Positions 47,150 to 61,400 are shown, counted from the first letter of the stretch. The stretch: 64,000 nucleotides of DNA from Actinostola sp. cb2023 (GCA_033675265.1 JAUJYZ010000320.1:454501-518500), one strand, 5' to 3'. Made by a program: numbers and translations. The notes: generated from the letters alone by a model not told the origin.

Positions 47150-47939
47150 CTCTATAGCGCTATGGTTACATATGCTGATACAATAAACAGAACAGCGCTT
47201 TACAATTTTTACTAATGAGATAATATTTTACAATATATATCAATGAAGAGGATATTTTTTTTACGAACGCGCGTATTCAGCGCCGCCAAAAACCAATAGC
47301 ATGGAGAAGCTAAAACAGCTTTCAGCAAAGAGTTCAAGTTATTTGTGATGGTTTTTGACCGGTAAAAGTGAAATTAGAGTGGATATTATTGCTAGTGTTT
47401 TCCCCTGAAATACCTCAAATTTGAAACACAAAAAGCAGGAAAATGATTTTGTACAACGCTAAAACAGCTTTAGGCAGCCGGACATGTTTTTAAAAATAAT
47501 TATAATTATTTTGCTTTTAATACATACAATCAAGGTGACAAACATATATACAAACTTGATCAATATACTTTGTTTAATCCAAAGCGAAAACTGAAATCAG
47601 CCAAACTGTCCAAAAGCTTGGCTAGTTTTTGGCGCATTTGGCGGATATTACGCGATGTTGAAATAAATCTGCTCTTAAAATAAAAATAACTACCTACTTA
47701 TATAGAAATTGCATATGATCAACATTGAAAGCGAGCCTAAAACAAAGATTCGATTCGATCGATTTAAGGTGCCTATTTGCTCAGAATTGAAAGAACTGAC
47801 ATTTGAAACCAAGGAATGTTTGAATAACAATAGCTAATCACATACCTTTAAAATGGTATTAATAACGAGAAGAGCGATAGCAGATAACGACAATATAATT
47901 TCTAAAGAGCATCACCTTTACCGCCGATTTTACACTAGA

Positions 47940-48110
47940 CTCTGATTGGCTGATATGATTCCGTTGAACTTGCTTGTTTGCTGGAAGCTGATTGGCTGAA
48001 TGTATATCAATTCATTTCAAGTCGTTTGGTGATTGGCTGATTGAGTTTCAAATGCATAGTATCAACTGTGTGTTGATTGGCTGGTGAAACTAGTGCTCGA
48101 AATGATTGGC
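47940..48110. promoter_or_regulatory. Cluster of five ATTGGC (inverted CCAAT) motifs
   Basis: tctgattggctgat (47941), gctgattggctgaa (47988), ggtgattggctgat (48030), gttgattggctggt (48074) and aatgattggcagat (48100). Spacing is 26-47 bp. CCAAT boxes are NF-Y sites; no gene start was recognised nearby, and similar motifs occur inside MITEs in this window, so function is uncertain. Confidence 0.35.
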
Positions 48111-51100
48111 AGATTCAAGGGTTTGAATTAGGACGAAAATTTCTCCTGAGGAAATTGCCTCGACGACGGAAATAAAACCGAAAAAAGGACATTTTAAAGC
48201 CAAGGAAAGCTTAAAAGCATTTACCTGCAATTACGAGGCTTTTAGCTTCCCGACACGTATTAAAAGGATATCTGCACAGAAAATAAAATTCTTTCTGACA
48301 GCGCACCATATGTTTCACAAAAACAAAGTCCAAGCTTTACTGTCGCATTGTCTCATTTCACCCCACAAACATCTCCCGCTAATTCATTGACATTTATCTG
48401 TCAAAACTCGCGCATAACTGAATTATTGATAACACGTTGGGGGCATTTTGAATAAACGGAGTACAATGACACACAGATTACACAGGCGTCAAAGGCTCAA
48501 AGCACTACGTATTTGCAGTTGATTATATTTGAATGTAGTTCAAACAGTGCTCGCTAACGAAGTCGTCATTCAAATATGTTTAAATTCCCAGATGTTACAT
48601 TTAAGAGGTAAGCCTATCGTTCTATGAGAATCATTTTCCTTTTAGCGAGTCTCAGAGTACTATAAACAGGCAGCAAGAAGAGGTATAATTCTCATTTTAA
48701 ATTGAAGGTATTTGGAGCTAGAGCTTATAAATGTATACTAAAAGTGTTTTCGTACTGAATGGATGTTATACCTTTAAAAAGTTTAATTAATTCAACTTTA
48801 AAATATATATTTTCGCAGTCTGAAAACAAACAAACTAGGATTTGTTTTTTTACTGTCAGAAATAATTTGACAAATCGATTTTTGGCTGGGAAAAGAAACA
48901 AACAGTAAGGAATGGATGAGTACAGTACGAACATTTCCAGTTCTAATGATTTAGATTTGAGGAGATTGTCAGTTTTATCTGTCCTCCCACAAATGATCTG
49001 TCAGTCGCCAAATAAATAGCCATATAAATAAGTGCGATAAACGAGCACATTTGAAGACAAAAAGAAATATGAAATACTATTAGGTGCTATCAGAGATAAT
49101 AACCCTGACATAAACAACACTGTAGTTCAGTAGGGAAATTGTACCGAAATCTACATGGAAACTACACTAATTGAATCAGTAAGGAAGTTTGGTTCGCCAT
49201 TCTTCACAAAAGCAAAAGCTGCTTGTTTTTCCCCCGACATATAAGCCGTCATTGCAAATAGTCCACTATAAAGATAACAACTGGACTAATATCGACCTCA
49301 ATCTAAACACAACAAAAATACTTTAGTTTTGAATGGATTTTTCTACATTCTAGTAAATAAGTTGCCTTTTTGAGTTATATTTAAAACTGAAAAACGTTCA
49401 GTAATTATGGAGAGACCTGAAGCGATGTTGGTATATCAGTGCTTCCGGCATCCAGAGCGTCGCTTCGTCGCGAAGAAAATCACTTATTCGTCTATGTATA
49501 TCACAAGTTATGACTCTCATTTCTAAGTATCCTTTAACAAATTGGATAATGAATTTAGAAGGTTTACTTTCGACAGTGCAAAGACATACTTAAGGAGAGA
49601 AAGAAATGGCGATAACAAATTAATCAATAACATTGTTTTCCGGAGTAAAAACTGCTAAAAGGGTAAAGTAATGAGAAATCAGTTTTTAGATTTTAGTGAA
49701 AAGTATGTGGAAGATGATTATCTAAATGTAAATTAAACTTTGCTTCGGGTATCTCGAATCAGTGAAGTTTTATTCTTATGAAGTTTGATATATTTTATTA
49801 TGTTGAATTATCAAGTTGAATTGATTAATTTACTCGGAATAATAAGATTTTCAGTCAAGCAAAGGAAACAGTTTCACTGATTAAAAGTTCAATAAAACGT
49901 CCATATATTCAATAGCTATCAGGTTCCACGGACGCCAAGCGATATGGCGGGAACTGATAGCTTCGCCAACCAATCATATTGAGAAAATTATACTTCCGGT
50001 ATATACTTAGAATGTCTAAGATTCCGTACCGTAACTCCGTGCCGTAGGTTTTCCACTCACACGAAAATGACTCTAATATTCCCCTCAACGCGGCTGTACA
50101 ACTTCAACAATGCACGATTCTCTTGACTTTATGAGTCGGCTCATTTGATGTGAAAAACCGACCCCGACGGCCAAGTAAATCTGGCAAAATGTTTCTATTT
50201 TGTGCAACAAAATTTTGAAGCTTCGGCAACAACAAAAACCCAACGAAACGACGACGGAAAAACTCTTTGAAGTGGAAACTTTTCAACTTAAAACGGTACC
50301 AAACTTCTCGTGACAGCTTGAAAGCGCTAATCCTTGATTCTTGAGGACAAAGTTTACATTAAAAACACTCTCCAAAATGGAGACAGCATAATCGTTTTCG
50401 CGTATAGACGGTTGTATATATTATTATGACACGTAAATTCTTACAAAAATGCATCTGCATGTATATTAGACGTCTAGTTTGAAGCATTTCTGCAGCTTTT
50501 TAAAAGCTTAGTGATCATTTTGAATGTATCATTTAGCCCGAGACAACCGGCGTAGTTCTATTCGGGTTCAGCGGTCGGTTGCTCAAGGACTTTTAAACCT
50601 AGTGATACAGGCTAATCTAGAATTAGACTTTGCCAATAGAGTAAACTTAGAATGAAACCGTTTAGCTCAACAATCGCCGCCGACTGATTCTAGAGTATGA
50701 GAGTCCGAGCGAATTGGAGTTGGCTGGATTGACGAACGAATTGAGCAATAGGCCCATTGCAGGATTATGATCACGTGGTTGTACTGACTGGCAAAAAATT
50801 CTGACTTTATTTATTTGAAGAATCTTACATGATATCAGTAGTGACAGTAAAGAAATCTGTTTGAAATGCTATTTTTCAACTTCCAGTTGATCCGTTCCCA
50901 TATGGGATCTACGGCTCAGTTCATTCGTTATCAGTTCAAGCGATATATTGGTATGTGACTGTGAACTGCAAAGGGCCGATTCAAAACAGTTTTTCATCAA
51001 GATAACATCGTATCAACTAGCAAAACGGTTGTAGTCAGTTTTGTCGAGAAGGAAACCGGTTTAGAATACCAGTTTAGACTGACACCGGTTTAGAGTCTCA

Positions 51101-51540
51101 CTAGCCTCAAGGAATAATTACCATTTTATTTACTGAAAACTGTCACCAACGATTAGTTTCAAACGCAAAACTGAAACAAATGCCGCTTAGCTGTTTAGAA
51201 TGTTTGCATACCAACTTTATTAACTTTCTCAGACTATGATAACACTAGCTGCATATCAGAGTGATCGCCTTTATAGCTACGGCAAACAATGTTTTGTCAT
51301 TCACACCAAGCCTAAACATGTTTTAAAGTGGTTTAGAAAATTATAGACTCTACAAACGTTGCAGAACCTTTGGTTCAAAACTGCTTCGTAAACTGCCCTT
51401 TATGTTGCACAATATAAATTCCAGATAGTTTGATTCCGTTCGGTGAAATTAGATGCTCTCAGATTATAGAACTCGGCTAGCTAGAAAAAGCTAGTTTAAC
51501 TAAACAAGCGGGAGTTTTGGTGTGAAACGTGACCTTGTGG

Positions 51541-51797
51541 AATTAGCCTTTTCCATATAGAGCGGGAAACTGGGTTGTTTGGAAGGACAGAATCACATTC
51601 GACTATTGATTCCCGTGGAAGTTTAGCTCCTGGGATGTCTTCTTCGGTGAGTAAAATATGTTCTTTAGATGGGACTGTCGAGTTATCTTTTACGAAGGAC
51701 GCCATTGCTATTTTTGTCCTTCCAAACAATCCATACATGCTTTGCGGTCCCAACTCGAACCCAGTTTCCCGCACTATATGGAAAAGGCGAATTGTAG
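51541..51797. mobile_element. 257-bp MITE with ~36-bp inverted ends
   Basis: Left attagccttttccatatagag then cgggaaactgggtt; right aacccagtttcccgcactat then atggaaaaggcgaat. Few mismatches. Inner parts (ttggaaggaca / tgtccttccaa) also pair. Upstream of the DUF885 gene. Confidence 0.85.
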
Positions 51798-52384
51798 GAC
51801 ATGAGAGTAAAGATCCTGAATTTATATCAAATCTTTAAAAAAACAAATCTATAACCTGTTTCGTGATCTTTTCTTTATTGTAACTTTTGAAATTTTGACC
51901 AATAAATATGTTAAAAAAGACTTATTACAATCCACAGTAGTCCATTGCGCACCTATAGACTATCATAAAACCTAGCTAGACGGTAACAGTTATTTTAATT
52001 GTCTGCATACCTGTGCTCATTGCCAGGATGACACTTGACCTTGTCATAAAATTAATCAAAACAAAATCAAATATAACTTTTCGATGCATTTTTGACAAAC
52101 ACGCGCATGTTCACAGCATCGAGACGCCCTTTGAATTCGATTCGCGTACACATAAGCTCAGTTGTAATCTGTAATCATTCAACTCTATTAAACATCGACA
52201 AGACAGCCAAAGCGTGACAGCCATGAATTCATTTGCACTATGCAAAGCACTCGAAAATCCTTGAAGACTATTTCAAAGTTCCGGCAACTTCGAAGCACAT
52301 CCTGTCTTTTTGAAAACTTCGGCTTTCAGAACTGACAACTTAGACTCATAACTAATATACAAGGAGCGGAGATATTGAACGACA

Positions 52385-52407
52385 ATGAGTAAATCTGGGA
52401 GTTACGG
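52385..52407 (+). CDS. DUF885 gene exon 1 (short cytoplasmic start)
   Basis: MSKSGSY plus two bases before gtaagt; with exon 2 the codon is GGA. Seven residues only, so the assignment rests on phase, a good donor and an ATG in acaATGa context. Confidence 0.55.
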
Positions 52408-55400
52408 GTAAGTTAGAGAGAAATTAGCCAAATTAGCTTGTAATTTCTATGGTTAACCGCTAATTTCGTAGCGTGATTTACGAGTATACTTAGCACGTTC
52501 GCAAATTAACTTTATTTTATCTTCTCGTGATGTTTGAGCAAAACATTTTCGCTTGAAACTGCTAAGTTTAGAATTTACTGCTTCGTTGACTGTGTTTGTA
52601 ATGCTTCGGGGGTCGGATGTCTTCGGATGAATTTGGTTTTCGGTCAGTTTATTTTATTATGACCTCTGTGACTTGTTATAAACGGCAAACTTTGTGACAA
52701 TTATTTGGTATTTCTTATTCAGCGAAGTTGAATAGTAATTGTACACAGACCATGAAGGGCAATAGAACTGAAAAGAATCATGAACTCCATAGGGTGCAAT
52801 TCATCAGTAATTGGACTGAGAAAAAAATCCAATTTAATGATTTGAAAATCATTTGGCAACTATTCATACACACTCGACACGTAAATACTAAACCTATCCG
52901 TTTGTTTTAAGACTTGAGGCGCCAAAGATGACAAAAAAGAAGATTTTAATCGCTGTGACTGTCATTGGCGTTATCAGTATCATATTTTTCATCGCTGGGA
53001 TTGTATTTTTCGTCCATGGAGGTAGGAAATCAGAAAGCAAGTCAAGTGCCACGAGCTCCTGTGATTACTCTAACGAAGCAAAACGGATTGGACTCGATGG
53101 TCTTCTGAAAAAGGTCCAAGACGCGTATTATGAACAATATCCTGATATGTATTACAATAGGCCTGGCGCCACGGCCAAGGATGTGAAGCAATACTACAAG
53201 GCATTAGACTTATCGCCAGTAAAGATCAAAGAACGAACAGATTTAGCTAGAAAACTTTTCAACGAAATTGGAAACATTAAGCTGGATGTTAATAAACTCA
53301 AACAACGCGAGAAGAAGGCTTTCTCACAGATGAAATTCTTCTTAAAGTATGCCTTCTCAACCGGGTACGACAGCGATTATTACATTGGAGACTGGATGAT
53401 GGGCCCGGATAATTTCTGCTATAAGCCAATTTGCTTCATTTGCTACGAGATTGACTCCAATTTGTATCATTTTAAGCCATCTACTATGAAAGATATGGAG
53501 ATATTTCGAGATAAATTGATAGACTTGAACAATACTTTTGCAAGATATATTGAGAATCTTAAACTTGGAATACAAGCAGGGATGGTTCGTCCGATGGAAG
53601 CTTGCAAAGCAGGTTTATACGCCCTTGGCGTATATTATCCAAACGTCTTTAGAAAGGGCGAACAAGGCAAGTATAGTATTTCATATTTCATATTCGATTT
53701 TTTTCCACTTTTTTTTTCCTTTTTTTGTTTTGTTTTCTTCCTTCTTTCTTTCCTTCCTTTCTCTCTCTATTTCTTTCTAGAACTCTTCAGTCTTAGCTCA
53801 GCCCGTCTAGCACCGAAAAGCATATTTATTTATTTGTTAAAAAGCTTTTGTATAAATTATTTAAAACACACCACAAAAACTAATCGGAATTCAAAATTAG
53901 TTCTAATAAGACGCACCTGAACCGTTTACTCGGGCTTCCAAATGCGCATTGTGGTAGACATAATATTCAAGTTACAGATTGTTTGAGATCTACTCAAACG
54001 GGGCATAAGAAAAGTGCGGCTTAGGAAAGAACAGCATAGAACGATATAGAACACTCCCACAGTCATACATTGTCTGTAAACATTACTGTTATCAAGTCAC
54101 TCCAAAACCATTCAACATTATATTCTCAAATTTTGAGTTTTTACGATTTATGCTAATGAAGCAAAATGCAAACAAAAGATCCTCCTATAAGCTCAAAATA
54201 TTCCCCAACCACCCCTCCCTTCATGATACTTAAATCATTTTATACAACCATCCCCGTTCTTCTGGTAGTTTTACCCAACCACCCAATAGCTAAGCTTACC
54301 ATAAACAACATAACCCTTCTACAATATTGCTAACCTCCCATCAATTTCGTGGCCATGCAGAGCCCACGTTACACTTGGTCAGTACCCTCGTTTCTCGAGG
54401 GACGTGGGCACAAGATTGACCTCCCACCTGCTTTAAGTGAAAGCCCCCCCCCCCCCCCCCCCTTCCAAATCCCAAGGCAGCAAACTCATTTGATTATCTG
54501 TACAGATCAAAAAGGAGCAACATTTGCTATATACCAAATATGGATACAAATACCAAATAAGGAACGGACACAGTAGACAAATAACAGTTTTTCTATAGGA
54601 TATATTTGATAGCGTATGAACACAGTCACACGCGTCCTTTGAGCTTTTCCACTGGAAGCCCGAGTAAAAACAATAAAAATCTCGATAAAAGAGGGTCAAT
54701 CAAAGCTCCTTTTAGCAAAGTGACTGTACGGACCATTTGAGTGGCTTCACGCACAGGCAGCCCAAACAATACATTTGTGGAGTGTACGGACGGATTTACA
54801 GTGAATGTATCACAGGCAGCCCAACCATTGCTTTTGAGGCTACTAAATAATTCAAAATTTTTTTTTTTTTGATGGGCTTCCTGTGGTAGAGCGCGCGCGT
54901 ATTTATATATTGGGTTCCCTGTGCTGAGTAATGTCCTATGTTGGGCTTCCTGTGTGCCTCCTGCGGGATGCGCCCGCAGCAAATGTGTATATTTAAACAA
55001 GGTATGAAACTCGGTCACGTGACAAATACGTTTTTGACCCTAATTTTGTCAATGTGATGTGAAAATTCAATTTTTCTTCGAATAACTAAACTTTACCGTA
55101 TTCTCGAAACACTTTGTAAGTGTCAGTCGTCTAACTTCAACGTACGCTGAGAAACTAATTTTTGAAATTTTGAGCGTCATGGACCGATGTGCGGCGCAAG
55201 TAGATGGTGCACTTTTCCGTGAAGTAGTCGGATTTTACCTTCGAGAAGGCATCGACAAGCGCTCGGCAAATCTGAACGATGCTCTTTTTGGCAAGGTTTT
55301 AACATGATATGTTCACTAAACATGAGTCAAAACATCTACAATATACTTTATCTGTTTTCTGTTTTGACTTCTGTAAAGTATTTGTTTTGTATTTTGATTT

Positions 55401-58400
55401 TTATCGATTAAAATCTTCAAAATTGACGCATTGTGTTTTATAAATGCTGAATAGTCTCAATATTTAGTTTGCTATCAGTACTTGTACACAAAATGACAAA
55501 CAAACGTATTTATTTCAACAATAAGTTTACTAGCTTTTTACACACTGTTTTGCCGTTACTTTCTGTGCAATTTATTTACTATATTGATCAGTAATAGCAT
55601 GGAAATAAGCTTAATAACAATGGATAAATATTATACACAAAGGCGACAAGTTGTGAATCACTGATCATGACTGATTGAATAGCAAACATCGAAGTTGGAA
55701 GCGATACTGAAGCTTACTTACGTTCCCGGTTACGAAAAATACGCCGTTAAAATTACTCTGTTTCTCTCAGATGATAGTAAGACTTCAATATTTGCTAAAT
55801 GTGTCGTGCTATTTCAATGACAATAACGAACAAGTCCATCGCCATTCATGTCTCCTTCGTCTTCGATGTTGAGTTTGTCTATATTTTGCTCACACTGGGT
55901 GAGATGGTTTATGCTGTTGGCGTTCCCTTGTGTCAGAAGAACTATAAGTAAAGTACAAAATTATGTCAAACACTTTCTAGATGAGAGAGTTAGTAATGTT
56001 TAAACAGATAAAGTAAAATCAGTCAGTTGAGAGAGGTTCCTTGTTGAAGTGTATTTCGATCACTGACACTGCTACAGTCTACACACTTGTCAAATACTGA
56101 AATAGCTCACTGCTCAGTCATAATTTATAGAAAAAAACTGATTTGTTGAGGAGTATTAAGCAGCCCTTCTGCCCTAGTATAGGCAAGTCCTTTCATTAGA
56201 GAACATTTAGAGCAATTACTACGTAAAAACCATGACAAAAAGTAATTTTAGTTCAGTTTATTTTCAACTGCAAAACTTTCTCACGTGTCGAGGCAACACA
56301 TCCAAAGTTTCTCAACCATTCAAAATGAAAAAGGACTACTTTAAAACCGTCGAATTTCATCTAGATTTACTTTAAGTTGACATGAATTGTGAACTTCTAA
56401 ACTTACCATGAATAGGGAAAAGAATCCCAACGTTTACACCGAAAAAATCAGTCTTTCTTGATATGAACTTCTCTTCCACTCCCCGCCATAATAACGACTT
56501 CACCCTGGGTACCCCCCAAGGGCCTGTAGCGTACGACGACTTCGGCTATTCGGCTCACGGAAAAGTGCACCATCTACTTGCGCCGCACATCAGGCCATCA
56601 CGTGACTGGAGTTTCATACCTTGTTTAAATATACACATCTGCTGCGGGCGCATCCCGCAGGAGGCACACAGGAAGCCCAACATAGGACATTACTCAGCAC
56701 AAGGAACCCAATATATAAATGCGCGCGCGCTCTACCACAGGAAGCCCATCAAAAAAAATTTTTTTTTGAAATATTTAGTAGCCTCAAAAGCAATGGTTGG
56801 GCTGCCTGTGAATGTATGGGGCGAAAAATACGTATTTTTTGTTTTAATAAATTTGAACATACCTTGGTCCTGTGTTGTTGTTAATGCTATTTAACATCAT
56901 TCTGGCTGGTTTTTAGCCGTTTTAGAGCGGTTTTTGAAAAATTAGCTCACCAGTCAATAAATATATATTTATTGACTGGTGAGCTAATTTTTCAAAAACC
57001 GCTCTAAAACGGCTAAAAACCAGCTGCATTTGAATGGCTTCTTTTTTAAACCAATCAAAGAACGAGTCTAAACTACATATATAAAAAATATAAAACGAAA
57101 AACGAAATGTATACATACATTATAAAACAGATTGAGCAATCAAAGTACCGTAATGCCTCAACTCGTATTTTCAGGGATTTTCAGGGATTACTACGTGGAA
57201 AGAATCTTGAGTCCAAGTTTTCTTTCTAAGATAAATGACGACATACAGGAGCTCTTGTTATGGCGGCAGAAATACAAGAAACCCGTCAATGAATCATTAC
57301 GGGAGTTTGTACTTCAGTTTTTGGGTAAACCTATCGACAGGCTATTCAAGTAAGTCACCCTGAAATGCATAGGGTCGATTATTTAAACATTAATAACAGA
57401 GGGTAAATAATAATAATAATTTGGGGGGCTAATCATCCTTCATTGCAGCCGGTAGCTGAATTACAACGTGGCCGAGTCGAAGGCCTATAAAGGCGCACAA
57501 TGCTGCCACCATACGACCCATGTCTGACCACGGAGCACAGCTCAGATCGAAATATTGTTCGTTTTTATTGAGGGAGGAAAACCGGAGTACTCGGAAAACC
57601 CCCTTGAAGCAAGGGAGAGAACGAACTTAGAAACTCAACTCACATGAAGCGCCCGGTCCGTGAATTGAACCAGGCACCACAGCGGTGAGAAGCGAGTGCT
57701 CTCACTACTCAACCACCCTTGCTTCCCTTGCTTTCCTTGGTTCGAATCCCATCAGGGTCATTGAGACATTTGTTCTCTTTCTCCTTTCTTTCTATGGCTA
57801 ACGTTCAGAAGAACTTTATGGGTATCTTTATAGCACTGTCAACTTTCCCTCAATTTCTCTGTTTCACTAGTGCTACACGGTCTCCTTTCCTAGTAGTGTG
57901 CGTATTTAAACAATATGCTTAAGCCTAAGATGACGACTCTCTATTCTGCCAGACACTATGAAATAATAGATAGACGTCGTTCTAAGTTTAAATGTCGTTT
58001 AAATAATCGACTAATACTTCCAAATTGCGCAATATACAGGTTATTATTTCCCTTGGGGGGATATGACAAAAATATGGATTTCGTTTATTTCTCACCCGTC
58101 CCCTCCCTCCCATAAATAATGAACGGTCCCTAATCACGCACATTATCTTCAGATTTCTTAAAGGAGAGTACAAATCCCACTGCGTCCCGAGTACAGTGTC
58201 CAGCGGTTTCTCCAGCTTGCCTCTCCCCTATGTTTACGTGAATGGGACACCAAACGTATCACAACCGACTACAGGAAAGCTACCTACAGGAGAAAGACTC
58301 AATGGCTCTAAGGCGTACGAGTATATCATGTCGTATTTCACCACCAATGACATGACCCCTGATGATGTGTTCCACATTGGGAATGATACATTACATAATC

Positions 58401-61400
58401 TGTACCCTCAGGTGAGTGGATAACATTAGAAATACTAATAATAACAATATATAGCGCACTATGCTAATGTATGAGAAATGAGGGTATATGTATACTTTAG
58501 TTAAATAACTGGAACACGCCATCGTCATCATCATAACCACCATCGTCGATGATTATCATCATCATCACCATTGTCACAACAAGTGACACTACCATCAAGA
58601 CCTGTCATTTCAGCCTCATCATGATCATCGTAATGAAGGATCGTCATCATCATCATCATATATCTTAGTATTGAACTACAATACAATACAATAACTTTAT
58701 TTATACACGATTAAAATTAAAGTTGAAAAGCTTGTGGGGTCGTGTGCAAAACAATGAAAATGAACTTCATCGATTATCATCAGCATCACCATTGTCACAC
58801 AAGTGACACTACCATCAAAACCTGTCATTTCATCCTCATCATGATCATCTTAATTAAGGATCATCATCATCATTTGCTCCATGCGCCCATGAACATCTTT
58901 CACATGTAATGGGCGCAATATAAATAAAATATTATTATTATTATTATTATTAAACATTACTTATCGATTTTGAATTAAATTTGTGACATGTCATTTTAAA
59001 GTCACGTATTATCACTAAGTCTAAATGCGCTTCATAAGTGAGTCACGATTCATATTTCTCAATGAATTCAAGGCACTGGAGATAGCACGTAAAGCGACGG
59101 GTCAGAACAGCACGTTGGCCAAAGAATCCTTCATTAAACGACTCAATCAAGACGACATGTACTACGCCAACAACAACTCGATACCAAAGAACGAGTCGGG
59201 AAAGCAAGCCCGTCAACTATGTATTTCAATAGAAACGGCCAAGATACACTGCCCTAAACGATGGCAGGCAATGTCGAAATGGTTTACAGATGCAAGACAG
59301 GTAAATAAGCTCTTAACAATGATGCCGTCCAAAGAGGGAACAGATTTTTAGAATTATTCTAACTGAAAAATGATAGTTAGTTAGATATTGAACGAGTAAC
59401 AGCTTTCCAAACATCTGAAAAATTACCGAAGAAACTATGTTTACTAGTGACACTTGTCATGTAGTTTGTGTTGTAGTTTGCTGAGGGCGCTACCTTTTCG
59501 AAAGTCTCCGCTTTCATTTCATCGAAAACGCAGCAAAAGCTTCGCGTCCACATTAATGCGTTTTTGTTTGAATACACACACATTTCGATGTGTTTTGGCC
59601 TTGCGTCCACACTAAAACGATGGAATACGCTGTTTGTTTACACCGAGAACACTAGCCGTGACGTCAGTGTTTTCGAAAGATTAAGCCTCCGTTTTTGCCG
59701 TTCAAATGTATGCGTTTTCGATCGTGTTAGTCTGGGACGTAAGGCCAAGATGCATCGAAATGTATGTTTGTTTTAGTGTGATACAACAATCCAGAGATTG
59801 GCACTGTCTTTAGCAGTGTTGGTCTAGTGTTGGTCTAGTGTTGGTCTAGTGTTGGTCTAGTGTTGGTCTAGTGTTGGTCTAGTGTTGGTCTAGTGTTGGT
59901 CTAGTGTTGGTCTAGTGTTGGTCTAGTGTTGGTCTAGTGTTGGTCTAGTGTTGGTCTAGTGTTGGTCTAGTGTTGGTCTAGTGTTGGTCTAGTGTTGGTC
60001 TAGTGTTGGTCTAGTGTTGGTCTAGTGTTGGTCTAGTGTTGGTCTAGTGTTGGTCTAGTGTTGGTCTAGTGTTGGTCTAGTGTTGGTCTAGTGTTGGTCT
60101 AGTGGTCTAGTGTTGGTCTAGTGTTGGTCTAGTGTTGGTCTAGTGTTGGTCTAGTGTTGGTCTAGTGTTGGTCTAGTGTTGGTCTAGTGTTGGTCTAGTG
60201 TTGGTCTAGTGTTGGTCTAGTGTTGGTCTAGTGTTGGTCTAGCTATAAGCCGGGTAACGTCGCTAATCCTCTTTTATTAACTTCATTATTTAGTCATTTC
60301 ATTATAATTTTATAGATTGATATCTGCGCAGAATATTATTTTATCATTTATTATTTTTAATGTTATTATTATTATTTTATCAGCCATTCTTATTATTAAT
60401 GTTATTATTATTTTATCAGCCATTCTTATTATTAATGTTATTATTATTATATAAATAGAGGTTATTAGTCGGCTAAGCATCTAATACGGCTGTGTATTTT
60501 TACGAGTCATTTGATATTTACAGCCGTATTAGATGCTTACCCGACTAATAAGTTGTTTATTGTATATTTTGTCAAAGAAACTATCTATTTTGGTGAAAGA
60601 AAAACAACAAATTACAGTGAAAACTTGGAAATCTCTGTAAGAGCGCACGCTAGCCAAAACTGTAGAATTTCTAGCACGATGATTGGTTAATTTTCATCAC
60701 ACGATTCTGCATGAATGATTGGAAAGCCAGTTTGAAGTAACTACCCAAAATACGGTCTCATATTTCGCGCGTTCTTATGCATATTTCGTGCGTTATTTGA
60801 CAAAAAATTGTTTTTTCATTCACGTTATTTTCTCTCACCTAAAGCAACAACTCTGGAAAAAATCGAGCTGCCATTGTCGAGGAGAACGAAAGCACTTATT
60901 CGTAGGAAGTTATCTGCAGTGACGTAGTCGTCTCTCGACCAATAAAAATCCCGGAGAAAATAATGTGAATGATAATATCAGTTATTCTCATTATTAATGT
61001 TATTATTATTATATTATCATTTATTATTATTATTAATGTTATTATTATTATTATTATTATCAGACAATGACTAAACTCGACGCCAGCATTGTGTCAATGT
61101 TCTACTATACGGGAAACAAAAGAACCACGCCCAGTTGTCCTGCATCACTTCAACCCGACTTCAATCCCGAAAACGGTGCGCAGAGCTATATGCGCAGCGA
61201 CGCAGAATGCTCGTACTCAGCTGCATATAATATACCGTTTTTCAAGGAGAGGCCTGGGCCGAGATACGAAGAGTGGAGCGTGAACGCGCACGAGGTCATG
61301 CCTGGGCACCACTTACAGGTAACTCCCAAGATGCATTGCAAACTATTTCCATGTGACCTTATATACTACACAATGAATGTAGTTTTGGATAAAAATCTTA

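Larger units (their letters stand above)
39179..52384. other. 13-kb region without a recognised gene
   Basis: No reading frame resembles a known domain and no exon series could be joined. Contents: a cat/atc tract (39450-39560), a 12-bp tagtacgaattt array (39735-39788), a retroposed 104-bp insertion (40137-40240), several MITEs (42278, 43303, 43697-44587, 44630, 46161, 51541), SINE-like tails (47040-47230), a CCAAT-type cluster (47940-48110) and AT-rich DNA. The open frame at 40662-40465 (minus; MLIEECGDGVTAGDFLNDLT) has coding-like composition but no recognised homologue. The 5' flanks of APEX1 and of the DUF885 gene must lie at its ends. Confidence 0.6.

Noticed and set aside
53670..53920. 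C-terminal extension FFPLFFSFFCFVFFLL of the DUF885 protein
   Set aside because: Pyrimidine-rich intron read-through; the following exons continue the family in phase from 53666 or 53670.
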